Assembly: GCA_027943335.1 (NCBI GenBank)
Contig: BSBK01005138.1
Span: forward strand, 62,001-126,000
From: Chamaecyparis obtusa
Taxonomy: Eukaryota > Streptophyta > Pinopsida > Cupressales > Cupressaceae
DNA: 64,000 bases
Reading direction: 5' to 3'
Shown here: positions 12,060 through 23,796 of the stretch, piece by piece
How the letters are laid out: each line of letters starts with the position of its first letter
Position numbering within the stretch: position 1 is the first letter of the stretch
Made by a program: the position numbers and the translations under genes
Notes under the pieces: model-generated
Told to the model about the DNA's origin: nothing
The model's input: only the letters and a program-made list of their open reading frames with translations
The model's database searches: none

Positions 12060-12554
12060 AGAAAGAGAGTCAACCGATGCATTATCCTCTCTGTATACAT
12101 GAGAGATTCTGTAATTCCCAAAGGATTCCAACTTCTATCGAATAATTGATATGATTTTATCAATCTTCCACACAAGAGACTTTTCATTTGCAATTGTATT
12201 TACAATTTTATCAATCTTCCACACATGGGACTTTTCATTTGCAATTGCATTTACAATAATTTGTGAGTTTCATTCCAAATAGAATTGATCCAACTTCAAT
12301 TTTCTCACCATCTCTACTGCCACAAGCCGCCTTGACCTCAGCTTCATTATTCTGTCCTCCAATTTCTTGGCCTTAGTAGCTAAAATATTATCCATAGAAT
12401 CTCTAGCTACACATCTACCTCCTGATGGTCCTGAGTTACTTCTCAAGGTCCCATCAAAGTTTACCTTTATCCATTCTTTTTCAGGTGCATTCCAATGTAC
12501 CTCACCTCTGGCAATAGGGCACGAATCAACTCTTGGAAGCCTATTAATAGGCAA
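12060..12554 (-). pseudogene. LINE-3 RNase H fragment
   Basis: Reads WIKVNFDGTLRSNSGPSGG then CVARDSMDNILATKAK, the start of a plant-type RNase H with the first catalytic Asp. The E-containing and second D-containing motifs are weak (AVEM; the usual EGDS site reads LECNSQIIV), so the second catalytic Asp is replaced. A 51-bp in-frame tandem duplication follows. No RT or zf-RVT lies upstream, so this is the 5' limit of the element. Confidence 0.68.
12161..12262 (-). repeat. 51-bp in-frame tandem duplication in RNase H
   Basis: CAATCTTCCA recurs 51 bp apart (12161 and 12212), and the two units differ at only a few bases. 51 is a multiple of three, so 17 residues (around NEKSxVWKIDKII) are repeated without a frame change. 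Confidence 0.85.
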
Positions 12555-12623
12555 AAACTTAAAAAATAAAAATTGTTAGTAACTAGTATGTAAAATAAAT
12601 ATCATAAATTAATATTCTATTAG

Positions 12624-13549
12624 AGCTCGTTTGGTTGCTGGAATATGTTTGAAATTGGCATTATCTAATTCCCAGCTTTGTTTCTTCCATATTTATGTCC
12701 ATCTAAAAAAAATGGAATTGAAATTTCGAAATTCCAATTTTGCTCCAAAATAGACATATGCATTTTCCACTCAAATAAGTAAAATTGAAATTTCGAATCC
12801 CAATTCTAACTTTTATAAAACCAAATTAGATTAATAATCAGATCCGTGAGAAAGAGAAAAAGCACAGAAAATTACAGTACCGTCATCTACAGAATGAAGT
12901 CAAAAAAAAATTCTTCACAACACAGCATAATAATTTCAAATGCAAATCTTAAGCAGTCGTTTCAACTGCTGTCGGCATTTCATTGCAGTAGGATTCTTTA
13001 CATTTTCAATCCAACAAGAAATTTTCAATACTCAAAGGTTAAGATTCATGAGGAAAGATCCTGAATGTTTTACTTTTCCTTCTGTCTGGTATATTTCATC
13101 TTTCTTGCAAATCTTTCTTGGAAAGATACTGAATTCTCAAAGGAAAAGATACATGGAGGAAAATAATTTGTTACCCTAAATAACAGCCATATGAAAATAG
13201 AAAATTAAGTACGATGCAAATCTTGCCTGTGACGTGATCGCCATGATTGGAGGCCATGATCATAATGGATTCCAGCAAGGAACGTCACGCATATTCAAAT
13301 TCCATGAAAACTTGACGGGAGGCCGCAAGATTTTGAAGCCCGGATTGCTCACAATTTATGATCTTTGAGCAAGGCAGACGTTTATATAAAAAGAGTCAAT
13401 TGAAAAAAAAAAATTCTATCTTTAAAAAAATTCAAAAATTAACTGTATTGTAGAAAATAGAATTGGATAAACGCAGAAAATGTATCTTCTCAGTCATCTT
13501 CTGCATTTTGTATCTTCCAAAATTTGGTATTCCAGCACCCAAACGGGCT
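12624..13549. mobile_element. 926-bp non-autonomous DNA transposon with 21-bp terminal inverted repeats
   Basis: Left end AGCTCGTTTGGTTGCTGGAA and right end TTCCAGCACCCAAACGGGCT are inverted repeats, about 19 of 21 positions paired. They are flanked by TAG at 12621-12623 and TAG at 13550-13552, a possible 3-bp target duplication. A 3-bp duplication and the CTCGTTTGG-type end suggest PIF/Harbinger, but the usual target is TTA or TAA, so the superfamily is uncertain. No transposase is encoded; the short open stretches at 12846-13179 have no recognisable similarity. Confidence 0.72.
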
Positions 13550-13552
13550 TAG

Positions 13553-14050
13553 TTTATATTATGTAAAATTTAATTTTTTATATTTTTTTATTAATTATAA
13601 AGAAGGCACAACACAAAATGGGTGACAGAAGCACCCTCAGGACAATTCATTGCATAGGTACAATATATCATATTCACATTAAAAAATAGGAAGTCACCTG
13701 ATGGTATATTTCAAATATGAACAGTACTAAAGAGACATAACTGGAATATACAATCAACTAAAATCAAAATACAAATATTCAACTTGCAGTAATTTGAGAC
13801 AAAATACATCATCAAACAGCAAGAGATCATTCCAGATATCATGAGGACAACCAACGTACATATACTACATTTTGCTTTGTGTTTGATGATGTATTTTTTA
13901 TATTTTATATTTTATGCTATTACAAATATATGACAATATATTTTATATTTCTGAAAAATATCCCAAACATCAATTTATATATTTTAAATTTATTAAAAAA
14001 TAGAAACAAATATATTATATATAAATTTAAAAATAATAATTATTAAATGA
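13553..14050. other. AT-rich spacer, no gene seen
   Basis: No coding similarity. The last part is a low-complexity AT stretch leading into the 219-bp duplication. Confidence 0.5.
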
Positions 14051-14481
14051 AATAAATATAATATAATAAATTATGTACATAATTTATAAAACAAAATTAT
14101 ATGAATAATATTAAATAATTTTATATTTCTTAATTAAAAAAGTGAGTGCTCTTTAAAAGAATATTAGAATAATTTTAAACAAATAATAAATAAATTATTA
14201 ATATGCAATTGCATTTGAATTAAAATTTTAAACAATTTAATCTAAAAATAATTGTATATTGATTTTATTAAATATAATATAATAAATTAGGTACATAATT
14301 TATAAAAAAAAATTATATGAATTTAATATTAAATAATTTAAAATTTTTTAATTAAAAAAAGTGAGTGCTCTTTAAAAAGAATATTAAAATAATTTTAAAC
14401 AAATAAAAAGTAAATTATTAATATGTAATTACATTCGAATTAAATTTTTACGTAATTTAATCTAAAAACAATTGTACATTG
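14051..14481. repeat. 219-bp AT-rich tandem duplication
   Basis: Two consecutive units share GTGAGTGCTCTTTAAAA (14142 and 14361), ATAATATAATAAATTA(T/G)GTAC and a closing AATTGTA(T/C)ATTG. The offset is 219 bp with a few small indels. The second unit is interrupted by the insertion at 14482-14913 and resumes at 14931. Confidence 0.82.
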
Positions 14482-14913
14482 GCAGGTTCTTATTAACATG
14501 TTGATTGAGAGGGAGAAGCTGAAGAGGTTCTTACAAATGGGACACTCCACTATGCTCGTTTTTGAAATGACAGACCGGTATGAATGGAGGAGAAACATGG
14601 ACAACCTTGCGATGTTTGAGGAAACTTTGAAGAAGCTCAACCAGGAGGTCAAGAAGAACAAGAATACATCAGATGATAAGATCCTCATGCTGGCTCAAAT
14701 CCAAGAAAAGAATAATATTGTCTGGGTGGAAGGCCCTAGGGGCTGGACTACTGGGCTGAGTCATATGAAGTTATTTTGCATTAGATACCTTGCTGCTACC
14801 TTTTGTTTTGCTATGATCTTATGTTGATTATGCTATTCTGATATCCTGGTGTGAGGCTTTGCCTTTATTTTGTACATTTCGATGTAATTTTTGATTTCTT
14901 TATACTTAATATG
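14482..14913 (+). mobile_element. Retroposed fragment with 17-bp target duplication
   Basis: The insert is flanked by AAAACAATTGTACATTG (14465-14481) and AAAACAATTATATATTG (14914-14930), 15 of 17 identical. The neighbouring 219-bp unit carries the uninterrupted site, giving an empty-site comparison. Long duplications point to LINE-mediated retroposition. There is no separate poly(A); the four A of the duplication may hide it. The insert starts inside coding sequence, so it is 5'-truncated. Confidence 0.72.
14498..14827 (+). pseudogene. Coding fragment carried by the retroposed insert, unknown protein
   Basis: A 109-codon open frame that already seems open upstream of its first Met. The first 75 residues are highly charged and probably helical (REKLKRFLQMGH, EETLKKLNQEVKKNKN); the C-terminal 35 are hydrophobic (HMKLFCIRYLAATFCFAMILC) and may be readthrough into 3' UTR. 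The more GC-rich composition sets it apart from the AT-rich host site. It is either the 3' end of a cellular mRNA or of an unrecognised retroelement ORF. I do not recognise it. Confidence 0.45.
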
Positions 14914-14945
14914 AAAACAATTATATATTGATTTTATGAATTGTA

Positions 14946-16119
14946 GAAATCTCTTATCACTGAAATAAATTATAATTAAAACATATTATTTTATACTTAT
15001 AATTATATATTTATTTAAGAATTTAAGCCTATATTTACTTGGTGTCATCCATGTTACATCCATAATGCACCACAAAGGGTGTAAATATACTTGTATAGAT
15101 AACTCCCTTGCTGTGCAGAAAAATGGAATAGCACCATGGATGGAAAATAGAATAGGAACGGTTTCAGAACATATGTAGTTACTAATTTAATAAAAAAGTT
15201 TATCATAGTTTTTAGAAGTTTTTGGAAACACTTCAAAAAGATATCACAGTTCTTCTAAATAGAAGAGTTCTTATGAACCATTACATGAAATATGGATCAA
15301 TGAATTTAACTCAAAAACTACATAGCAATATCACAATATTAATGTTACATAACTTCACCTAAGCCACCTACATCGTGAGACAAATGGATTACCATATGTA
15401 CTGGCCAATAGAGTCATTGATCAAAACACAAACTCATTTCTGATAAGGAATTAGACTGGCCTGAAGTGACCTTGACAGAAAAATAAAATCCAGGAGTTAT
15501 ATCACCAGAAGATAGAAAATCATAAACGAATCCAAAAAATCAGAAAACTGTGTAAAGATAAAAGGAAAATATCGTAGCAATAAATCAAAGATTCAGAGCT
15601 ACTATACGAGAAGACAATTTTAATATCATGGCAGTCAAGAATACAAATTTCGAATCACCCAAACATCAATCAATCGACAAAAACAACAGGGGTGCAGAAT
15701 CCCAAATTACTGAATAAGCATCAAGCTAGAACGATTTTTCAGGAAGAATAACAGAGAATCAACAACGAACAGAGAATTATGTAGCAACTATTTAGCGATA
15801 GTAAAATACATTGGATTAAGGGTAGACAGTTGACTACAATATACTATGTAATGGATAAACAGATAACCCAACCCTACACACACTGAACACAGCCAGTCCG
15901 AGTACAATACGAACTTGATGCAAAAATATGAACATATCACTTGGTTTTTACATATTCACAGAGGTCAGAAAACAACAGCGGATTCCAGAGTACCCTAATA
16001 ACTACAGTCGGAACTCAAATTCATCAGATATCATAGTATAACCATCTTAATCACTAGAAGCGATCCCTCCAAATTCAGAACAAATTAAGGATTATATTAA
16101 TACTAACACTGCTAACAGT
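14946..16119. other. AT-rich spacer, no gene seen
   Basis: No coding similarity on either strand. The short minus-strand open stretch 15054-15236 shows no motif. Confidence 0.55.
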
Positions 16120-16656
16120 ATGACAAGTTTCTTTAATGCCCAATGCAAGTGCCAGCAGGAAGAAGATAAGGAGGCCAGATTCAAGAGGCTCTTCTCAAGA
16201 GCACACGATTCTCAGAAAAAGGAAGCAATGATAAAGATCATAGAAGCCAAAGTATGGAGAGAGGAGAAGGCCATATACATGATGGAGACAAGCAAAAAAA
16301 ATTATGCTCTCCTTTTATTCAGATTGCAAGGAATTATGTCAAAGGGCAGGGAAAGGCAAGGATAACAGTAGCTGAAGAACATTATGTAGCTGTGATCACA
16401 AAGATCCCAGAATTGCAAACCAAACCCCTCACAGGCGAACTTGCTGAGATCTTCAATTTGGAGGCAGAAGGGAACAAAACCAAGATGACTAAAGCCTAGA
16501 ACTTGTTAAAAAAGGGGATAGCTAAGCCTGATATGGAAGGCTTCAATAATTTCTTGGGAGAAAATGATGATCTGTTTACTAATGAACAACTTGAGAGCAT
16601 CTTTGAGCTTAAAGATGGATGTTTTAATTCTATCAGCTCTAGATCCGTGATGTAAT
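16120..16656 (+). pseudogene. Lys/Glu-rich protein remnant, unknown
   Basis: Open stretch 16120-16365 (CKCQQEEDKEARFKRLFSR, QKKEAMIKIIEAKVWREEK) continues, after a one-base shift at the A run near 16295, in the frame of 16254-16499 (GKARITVAEEHYVAVITK, ELAEIFNLEAEG). Past a TAG at 16497 the same frame goes on as KGIAKPDMEGFNNFLGEND and EQLESIFELKDG to a stop near 16654. Together this is about 175 codons of a hydrophilic, mostly helical protein with one shift and one stop. No family is recognised. Its charge pattern resembles the fragment at 14498, so the two may be parts of one repeat family, but no direct alignment supports this. Confidence 0.5.
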
Positions 16657-16699
16657 CTCTGATGTACTCTCCTTTTTTAGTAATACAAGGAGCTACCCC

Positions 16700-18859
16700 T
16701 ATGGTAACATTTCACGCACATACATAATATATACACATAAATTTCAAATTTAATAATTTTTTAAAGTTATGTTCTATTTTGAAAAATAATTTAAATTAAT
16801 ATAAATATATGATAAATAATAAAAAATAAAAAATACACAATGTTAAATGATAAGGTTGATAAATAATAATAATAAATATCAAATTTTAACAATTATAGCA
16901 AGTTTCTAAAATCATATTTAAAACAATCTTATTAAAACTTTGATGATTCTTTATGCTGATGCGGCCCTTCTGGTCATGTAGACCCTCCTTTGATTGCTTT
17001 AGTTGATGATGTATATGTTTGACAATGCTCTTCTCTTTATGCTGATAACCTCACAAAGAGGGTTCCACCACCTCCTCCTTGTTGTGCGGACTCTAATGAT
17101 AGTGATAGTACTATTGCATTAGTTTTTGAATTGTTAGCCTTAACTAGTGATTAAATGATTTTTTTGGACCAATCTCCACCAATTAAATTTAAATATATTT
17201 ATGATTGTGTGAAATTTTTTATATTTTCTATAGTTGACATGACATTTTTTAAGTTAATAAATTGTGAAAAATATTTATTGGTGATATGATTGGTTAAAAT
17301 AAATCAAGTCTTATACACAAAATTCCGGGAAGCAACAATTTTAATAACACATTTTTTGCTATATTGCATAAATTTAGCCATTTATTTTGGTTTTGCTCAC
17401 ATGAACAAATTTTTTATAGTTATGTATATTGTAATTCTATTTTGTGTTATTTCAATTCTATTGATATTTTAGATATATTAATGTAGATATTTTTAGATTA
17501 TTTAGATTTAAAAAGAAGACAACCTATAAGTGTATTATAGTTATTAATACAAATAATTATATAAATATAACTATTATTAAATACTAATATTGCTATTATC
17601 AATCTACATCATATTTATTATTATATAACTAAATATTCAATATATAACAAATAAGTTATCATTGTTATATTTTATATTTTCAAATATATATTAAAAAAGA
17701 ACATTTTACTTATATATATGTAGCTCAATACATCTACTAATATATTTTTTAAAGCATGGTACTTTTATTTAAAAAAATAATTGTTGCTTATTCTAACAAT
17801 TACCATTATTACTAAATTTTAAAATAAAAAAATACTTATTATTACAAATAATTATAACAATTCAATAATTATCTATAATTATTAAAAACAAAAAATTAAA
17901 TTACTTCAATTATAAGTTATAGGTTATAATTAATTAAAAAGTAAAGCAAGTACTTAACCACTACATAGCACTTATTTTGTTGTTGATTAATATAAAAAAC
18001 AATCTTTGACCATCAAATTTCAACCAAGAATGTAATGACGGTATATCTATGTATATCTATTGGATTTGTCTATCTAATAAAAATACGAACAAAAAAAATT
18101 CTACATACCAAAAAAGTTGTTTGCAATTTACGCCACAGGTGGATTGTGTGGCTAATTTGAACAAAGGAAGAGGAGGAACAATTGGTCGTGTAAGAAACTA
18201 AATATTACCAGCAGGGTATCATGATGCTCCTTTTTTTCAAGTGCTCAAAAAGGTAGCACTAAAACGTTCTTAAACAAGTTTTAATACACCAACAAGCAAT
18301 AAACCTTGTACACTATCCTAATAAACCTCTATCAAGATGCACATAATAATTCTAAGATTTCCAATTCAAAAATATCTGCTATAAAATTCTTGCAAAACTC
18401 GCCATTCTCTTCTACTTTCAACATATGCATGAGCATGAGTTAGCATATATGAGTTTAATAATAATCATTTAAATTTTTTTTGCATGTATTAAGAAACAAA
18501 GGTATTATAGAAGAAAGAAATGTAGAGGGAAAGAATAAAAAAATAACATAAATTTATTGTAAGGGAAAAAATATGAAATTGAAATTGAAAGGCTTATTCA
18601 TCCATTGTATATTTTTTTGATTAATTGAGAGTTTTTTACAAATTGCAACATAAAGTTTTTGAACACACTCTCTAGACCTAATCGTATAAGCCTACTCTTT
18701 CTAGGCCACTGGATCATTCCAACAAGTGAAGGCCATGTGAAGATGAAAACATTGGAGAAAATTGATGGAGTGAAGCAAAATAAATAGTTGAATGGCTAAA
18801 TGGAAATTACTCAAATAGATAGTGGGCAGGTAAAGAAAAAAATGGATTGAAAGTTCTAT
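16700..18859. other. Long AT-rich stretch, no gene seen
   Basis: Mostly A+T with TATATA runs. A slightly GC-richer patch at 16960-17130 has no recognisable content. The 60-codon frame at 17290 is hydrophobic and low in complexity and is not supported as a gene. Confidence 0.55.
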
Positions 18860-19890
18860 AATGCTTAAGAAGAATAGTCAAGAGAAATGTTGTTTTAATT
18901 TTAAGTTCAACAATTTAAAATTTTAAAGAGTTATTTATCTCATGATCCTCAAGGAGTTGTTTCCATAATATTACAATAAACTTATCTTAAGTGGAAAATA
19001 AGTGATCAAATAGTTAATAAGAGTAGGTTAGAGAAATCTTTTTAATTTTATTTTCAAGACAAATCAATAGTTTCACTTTTCAAAGAGTAGCCTATCTCGT
19101 GATTCAATGGTTTTATAGGGTAGTTGATATTTTCAAGGAGTTATTTTCATAATTTTTCACTAAATCATGCTCGCCCGATGACAATAAATGATCCAATAGT
19201 TAAGAAGCATATGTAAGAGAAATAGTGTTATATTTTCAAGGCGAATCAATAGTTTTAACTGTTAAAGAGTTGCCTCTCTCTTGATCCAACAGTTACACAA
19301 GGTAGTTAAGATTTCCATGGAGTTGTTTCTATAATAGTTTGTTCACCATTTAGTGTATTGGTTAAGTGGTGGTGTTGTTTTTGTCTCCACCTAGGTTCAA
19401 AACCATGTTGGGCCATTGTGATTGCAAGATTGTGCCTTCGTTGATCCAATGTGCTTGCAACCTTTGGGCCTCAAATGTATAATAAAGGGATGTGGCCTCA
19501 CTACTTCATAGCTCTAGGTCAAAAGCATTTCACCTGATTTACCAAGTTTGATATAAGAAAACAATATATTTGATACTTAAGTCCGATATTATTATTTATT
19601 TAGACATGAAAGAGTTGTTTATTGATCCAATGGTTAAATAGGTATTTCAAATTTCTAGGAGTTGTTCCCATTTTTACACTAAATTTATGGCCCATGGGAA
19701 ATAAGTGATCAAATGATTATGTTGGGTAGGTAAGTGAATATTATTTAATTTTTTTAGAGAAGAATTAAGAAATTTAGGTTTCCAAAAGTTGTGTCTTCTA
19801 ATGTTACACTAAAATTATGCTCTATATTAAATAAATTACCCAATGGTTATGTAGGGTAGGTAAGAAAAATATTATTTATCATTTAAATAA
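18860..19890 (+). repeat. Degenerate tandem repeat array, unit about 135-185 bp
   Basis: At least five diverged units repeat the order: GTAGG(T)TA-AGAGAAAT, TTTTCAAG, AATCAATAGTTT, AAAGAGTTGCCT, TGATCCAA-GGTTA, GGAGTTGTTTCCATAAT, ACACTAAA-TTATGC, AATAA-TGATCCAATGGTTA. Units are near 18890, 19020, 19200, 19600 and 19740. The third is followed by the SINE-like insert at 19340-19560. The function is unknown. Confidence 0.65.
19340..19560 (+). mobile_element. SINE-like, tRNA-derived sequence
   Basis: TGGTTAAGTGGT (19359-19370) fits an RNA polymerase III box A and GGTTCAAAACC (19394-19404) fits box B. The sequence interrupts the tandem array and has a different composition. The A-to-B distance is a little short, and no poly(A) or clean target duplication was found, so the call is moderate. 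Confidence 0.5.
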
Positions 19891-21640
19891 GGAAAATGTG
19901 TTGTCCCTCAGTTGTTGTCCTTGATGTCAAAGATACACAAAGGCCCCACTTTGATTATAGGTTTTCAATATTTAGTTGGTATGGTATCACTTGACATCTC
20001 TAATCTATGCATTGATTGTTTGAGAACACATCTTTGGTTGGTACATGGACAAGAAATGGTCTGGCTCTAGTGATATGATAGGTGTGTTTCATCACATGTA
20101 TATGATAGTCCTTTTCAACATGAATATGATAATGCATCCATTTAGTATGCTTTTGTTGCATTCATAGGGTATTGGTATAGGTACTATAATAGTTTCCATG
20201 ATCATGCTTGGTCTATCTGTTTCGGCATATGATATTATCATAGGAACATGGCATATTACTTGGTATGATACAAGAACATTGGTATATGAGGTATAATAGT
20301 GGTATTTTATAGGGTTCTATGATAGATCATTGATAATAGTTCCATAACAAATTGCTCCTAAATAGAATGGTAACATGAATAAGATTGGTATTTGATTTCT
20401 TTATTTGCATTATTGTTATTTCATCATCTATGTATTTTATTTTCTGTAGCTATTAATGACTTATGTAATCCTATCTTGAATAAGCAATTAATGCCTTATC
20501 AACTTTCGTTGATAAGTCATTAACTTATTATTTTATCTTAAACATATAAGTCACTAATAACTTATTGCATATAAGTAATATATATTTCAAATATCAAGAT
20601 GTAAATATGAGATATTACAAGGATATTCTTCTCATATTAATGATGGAAAAATTGACATTACATTTGATTAAAATTAGTGGTATGCTACTAGCATTTGATT
20701 GAAATTAGTGGTATACGAGGATAAGAATATTGCCCTTTGACCATAGGTATGGTAATCGTTATGAATGTTCTTTGTGGTCTTCATTATTGGTCGACATCTC
20801 ATGTATAGAATATACTTCAATATGAACTCTTGAAAGGAGGTAAACTTCATTTTATTTGACACACTCATTATAAAGGTCAATAGTTTCAAAGGTATTGATA
20901 TTGGTTTGATTTTGGTTACAGACTAACTTTTTCATTGGTATTATTTTGAATGGGAGTTAAATCCCATAAAAAATCATCTGACTTTTGATTGTGGGATTAA
21001 ATCTTTGTTAGGGTTTTAAATGGACCATATTTGAAAAATAATTGTAAGGGTCTTCAAGCCTAGTTGACACTGCTAGGGAATGATATGGACAATTGTATGT
21101 GGTAGTTTTTGAGTAGGGAACAATGATAGTGGTGGTTTATTCTTTTCTTCGAGCTAAAAATAGAGACATTATTGAGATTGTGGTGGTTACTTGGGAACAT
21201 GAGGTGCATGTCTATGGTTCTTCTCTTCGAAACAGTTACCAGGTATTCTTGTTTTGTTTATTCTTCTAGCTTTTTAAAAAGTGATCAAATACAATTTTTT
21301 TTATTAAAGATTCATTTGATATTGAAATGGTTATGATTGTTGGTTATCCAAATAGAATTTTGTTAAATAGGTTTTGATTTCAGCTTTGCATCGAGTATTA
21401 TGGAAATTTTTCTGTTATGATAGGGGGTAACTTAGTTTCGTTATGAGCATGTACATATGAGGTTTTTGGTTTTTTGATTAATGGTATGCAGTACAAAGAG
21501 CATAAAAAAATAAAATATATTTTTTCATATCAGTGAAGGGTTATAGTTTTTGATTTCTTGTGTAAATAAAAAAGGGGAACAATTCAGGGTTTATTACAGA
21601 ATATTTTTGCTGAAGGGTTTCATTATTGTTTTCAGATGTA
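19891..21640. other. Spacer with one short direct repeat
   Basis: No gene seen. Around 20665-20715 a unit of about 33 bp, CATTTGATT(A/G)AAATTAGTGG followed by TAT, is present twice. The rest is AT-rich with GGTATGATA-like words. Confidence 0.5.
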
Positions 21641-22129
21641 TTCATAACTAGTGCTAGTGGCTCCTCTTTCCCCCCCCTATAGTCTCCTATGGAGGTGGAG
21701 AGGTATCTCACATCCTATGATCAGGCTGATCTCTTTTTACTTGTTTTCTCTACTACTTTACATATTGAGGTGGACGCATCACCTTTTGAGGTGGATATCT
21801 ACCTTGTGGGAGAGGTTGAAAGTTATTTTATGGATGTTTTTCTTGTTTGTGGTTGCTTGATCTCAGGGTGGGGAAGATGTTGGCCTTCTTCTCTGGTTGT
21901 TCCTTTCTCCTCTTTTCCTATTGAGGTGGGTACTACTCCTATTGAGGTGGAGTGGATCCTTGCTGTAGTTTTTGGGGCTTGCAAGTGGAAAGCTTATGCT
22001 TCTAGTCACGTGGTTTTGTGTGCCAGATTTAATCCCTATCCTTTGGTAGAGGGGACTTTTATTCTCCCTCTATTTTTATTGTTTTTCTTTCTCTTCAAGA
22101 TGTTTGTTCTAGTTAGAGGAGTTGACCAA

Positions 22130-22870
22130 AACCTCATGCAGGTTTGGGGAACCTCTCAAAACCTCATAGTTCCAGCTTGTGTTATGGTGATCAATCTTTC
22201 AAGTTGGTTTGTGTCTTTTCAGGTTTGGGGAGCCTTTCAAAACCCCATGATGGTTTTGGGTTCCTTCCTTAAACCCAATGTTATTTCTATAAGTTTTTCA
22301 TTGTACAACTTTATGAGGTTGGTAGTTTTGGGTGTCATTACTAAACCCAATTCAAAGGTTAGAGGAGCCTTTCAAAACCCCCATGTTTTTGTTCAGTTCT
22401 TTATGCTTATTTTATGCAATATTGTCTGGCTAGATGCTAACATTTTTCAAGGGCCCAATATGGACTATGGATGTTTTTGGTTAAGGACTGGGCTATCTTT
22501 TATCTTCTTGTAGTTTTTGTCACAGGTTAAAGGTGTCGAGAATTTCCCTATTGTTGGGCTGAGGGTGCTTGTTGATCCCTTGTCCTATACTTTTATGTGC
22601 TATAGTTTGAGGTTGTACCTTGCTGGTGTTGTCAGCCTGATCTATAATGGCTATCTTTTGATTTTTTGGCTGGCATTGTCTTCCTGTCACTATGCTAATG
22701 TTTTGCTGGATTTAGTCAGTTTAGATGTGTTTGGGCTGCTGCTTCTCCTTGTTTGTACTCTTTGGAAATGTAGTATTGCGGGTTCCAGATTTTGGTAAAA
22801 TATGAGGGTTTTGGGTCCTTTCAAAACATGTTGTAAGGGTTTTCGGGTCCCCTCAAAACCTATTTTTCCT
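22130..22870 (+). repeat. Series of small palindromic GGTTTTG...CAAAACC units
   Basis: About seven imperfect units, each a short inverted repeat such as GGTTTTGGGTCCTTTCAAAA, occur at about 22140, 22225, 22251, 22320, 22356, 22807 and 22838. They cause the repetitive VWGxxQNP and VLGxxxKPN patterns in the overlapping 274-codon open frame 21689-22513. The series lies upstream of an LTR-like 3' end, so it may be part of an LTR U3 region. Confidence 0.6.
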
Positions 22871-22899
22871 TAATCAAAATCTTTGGTAATCCAACTTGG

Positions 22900-23316
22900 G
22901 TATATTATTGTATAACTATAAAACCATATACATAATATGGTCATGTTGTATGAATAGAGTTGTGTATAGGATTGCATACACACTTTTGTTTCTGAATCTC
23001 AAGAAATGCTATGATTTGAAACAAAGATAAAAATCTATACTTGTATAAATTGAATGGTAATTTGTGATAAGTTATTGCCAGTGAGGCACTTTACAAGTGG
23101 ATTTTCATCCCTATGAGGGTTTTCCGCTCATGAAAATTCTTGTTTTATGATCTTACTATGAGCATTGTGATTTACATTTGATGTGCTATTTGATTTCATC
23201 ATTCTTGTTGATGTTAAAAGATCACATTTTGTCATTTTTGTAAAAGTTAAATTGAAATCTTAAATGGATTTGAATCACCGATTCACCCCCCTCTCAGTGA
23301 TTCTTGTACTCCAACA
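22900..23316 (+). repeat. 3' part of a copia-type LTR, probably solo
   Basis: TTTTCATCCCTATGAGGG, CCGCTCATGAAAATTCTTG and the terminal GATTCACCCCCCTCTCAGTG ending in CCAACA mirror the 3' end of the complete copia LTR at 57860-58990. No primer-binding site follows 23316, so no internal region is attached. The left end could not be placed. Confidence 0.55.
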
Positions 23317-23796
23317 AAATGACTATTTGAATTATGTATGAGGCACAATATTGGCATAAATCTTGATGATGTATGAGCATTGCACTCAACAAAACTTGAT
23401 CCCTAGTGGGCTCTTTAAGAACCTTTCAACCTCACAAGAAAACCAAGCACTCTTTAAAAAATTTAAGTTTTAGTTTTTTATTTATATGTATTATTTTATT
23501 ATTTGTAATATATATTAAAATTATTAAGTAATGTGTTTGTGATGTTAATAAACACCCTTTTTTTAAAAATGACCCAAGAGGGATGACTCATTTAAAAAGG
23601 ATCATGACAATTAACAAAATATTAGGTCTAAAATTCTCTTGAGGGTTAAAAATGAAAAATCCAAACCATTAATTAAGTTCCATATATTTTAATAATGCTC
23701 TTGAATTGACCCTATATAAATTAAAGATGAGTATGAAAGTCTAGTGTTCTTATAGCATGGATTCAATGCAAAGGTCAGAACTGAGAGGTGGGTGTT

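Larger units (their letters stand above)
10930..12570 (-). mobile_element. LINE-3: 5'-truncated L1-type retrotransposon
   Basis: Minus-strand remnant that starts abruptly just before RNase H (12554) and runs through the downstream frame to about 10930. Truncation at the 5' end is the usual outcome of LINE retrotransposition. Base composition at 10950-12050 is clearly more GC-rich than the surrounding spacer. No poly(A) tail or target duplication could be fixed. Confidence 0.65.

Noticed and set aside
17290..17472. Small membrane protein gene
   Set aside because: Sixty hydrophobic codons in an AT-rich desert are expected by chance; there is no context and no motif.
21689..22513. 274-codon open frame as a real gene
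   Set aside because: Its sequence is hydrophobic and repetitive because of the GGTTTTG...CAAAACC units; there is no domain, and it lies in an LTR-like region.
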